DNA from: OFTM382 sp964352615
Lineage (GTDB): Bacteria > Planctomycetota > Phycisphaerae > Phycisphaerales > UBA1924
Assembly (NCBI GenBank): GCA_964352615.1
Contig: CAYGSG010000006.1
Span: 3,739 to 67,738 of the forward strand
Length of the DNA: 64,000 nt
Reading direction: 5' to 3'
A model generated the notes under the pieces. That model saw only the letters and a program-made list of their open reading frames with translations, had not been told where the DNA came from and made no database searches. Each line of letters starts with the position of its first letter. Positions within the stretch are counted from its first letter, which is position 1. Positions 63,765 through 64,000 of the stretch are shown in pieces. A program made the position numbers and the translations under genes.

Positions 63765-64000
63765 TTATGCAACACTTGGTCCAGCCGCTGGGCGATCAAG
63801 CGGCGATCTGAACGCATCTGGTTGGCCGGCATTTCACCATACGGGGCTAGGCGGTCGGTAGAGCATCTCATCCATGATCTGGGCAAGGTGGAAGGTACAG
63901 TTGGGAAAGGGACTGACAGTTCCGGGGTGGATCTGTTAGTTTGACCTAGAGCGTCTTCACCGCAGGTCTAGCGCTGCTTGGCGCGTGTTGGGTTGCGCGA

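Noticed and set aside
63765..64000. Possible gene at the right edge
   Set aside because: Frames such as 63608-63886 on the reverse strand are antisense to the DUF418 gene and lack motifs; nothing else is supported in these bases.

Overview
The window looks like a chromosomal piece of a planctomycete, most likely of the Phycisphaerae. The evidence is the high G+C, a type III glutamine synthetase, a pseudopilin of the planctomycete type, an exported FG-GAP protein with an N-terminal LEQRRLL motif (the planctomycete LEPRxLL signature), several zinc-ribbon membrane proteins, and large glycosyltransferase clusters. No 16S gene is present, so the assignment rests on gene families.

Layout. 1-20 kb is mostly housekeeping: glnN, map-trpA (overlapping), a pseudopilin with a small membrane protein, rlmKL, a thiolase, prpD-LOG, a gmhA-like SIS protein, an SDR, pyk-cinA, phzF, a PH-domain protein, an atypical Nramp transporter and thiS-thiG. 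20.2-28.5 kb is a surface-polysaccharide cluster (glycosyltransferases, formyltransferase-like protein, polysaccharide deacetylase, epimerase, acetyltransferase). 28.7-45 kb holds two lipoproteins, prpB, aspS, a citrate/2-methylcitrate synthase, the LEPRxLL protein, a second three-gene glycosyltransferase operon, trigger factor and tRNA-Leu(CAA). prpB, prpC-like and prpD genes lie separately but could together run the methylcitrate cycle.

45.2-62.2 kb is an integrated mobile element of about 16.9 kb inserted in the 3' half of tRNA-Leu(CAA). The boundaries are a 57-bp direct repeat (45180-45236 and 62120-62176, one mismatch). The element has an integrase next to the tRNA and clusters of the heptamer GTAGCCA at both ends that look like integrase arm sites. 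It also has a row of small unknown genes, a candidate origin in front of a primase-helicase-like protein, a reverse-strand block (membrane peptide, amidoligase, RuvB-like ATPase, HTH protein, second tyrosine recombinase), and a modification/restriction cassette (endonuclease-like protein, Eco57I/TaqI-like adenine methyltransferase, D12-class adenine methyltransferase, ParB/Srx-like protein). I see no relaxase, conjugation genes or virion genes, so this is a non-conjugative, possibly replicating integrative element carrying a defence-like cargo. It is the most novel part of the window.

After the right boundary the host chromosome resumes with a DUF418 membrane protein; the last 236 bases show no gene.
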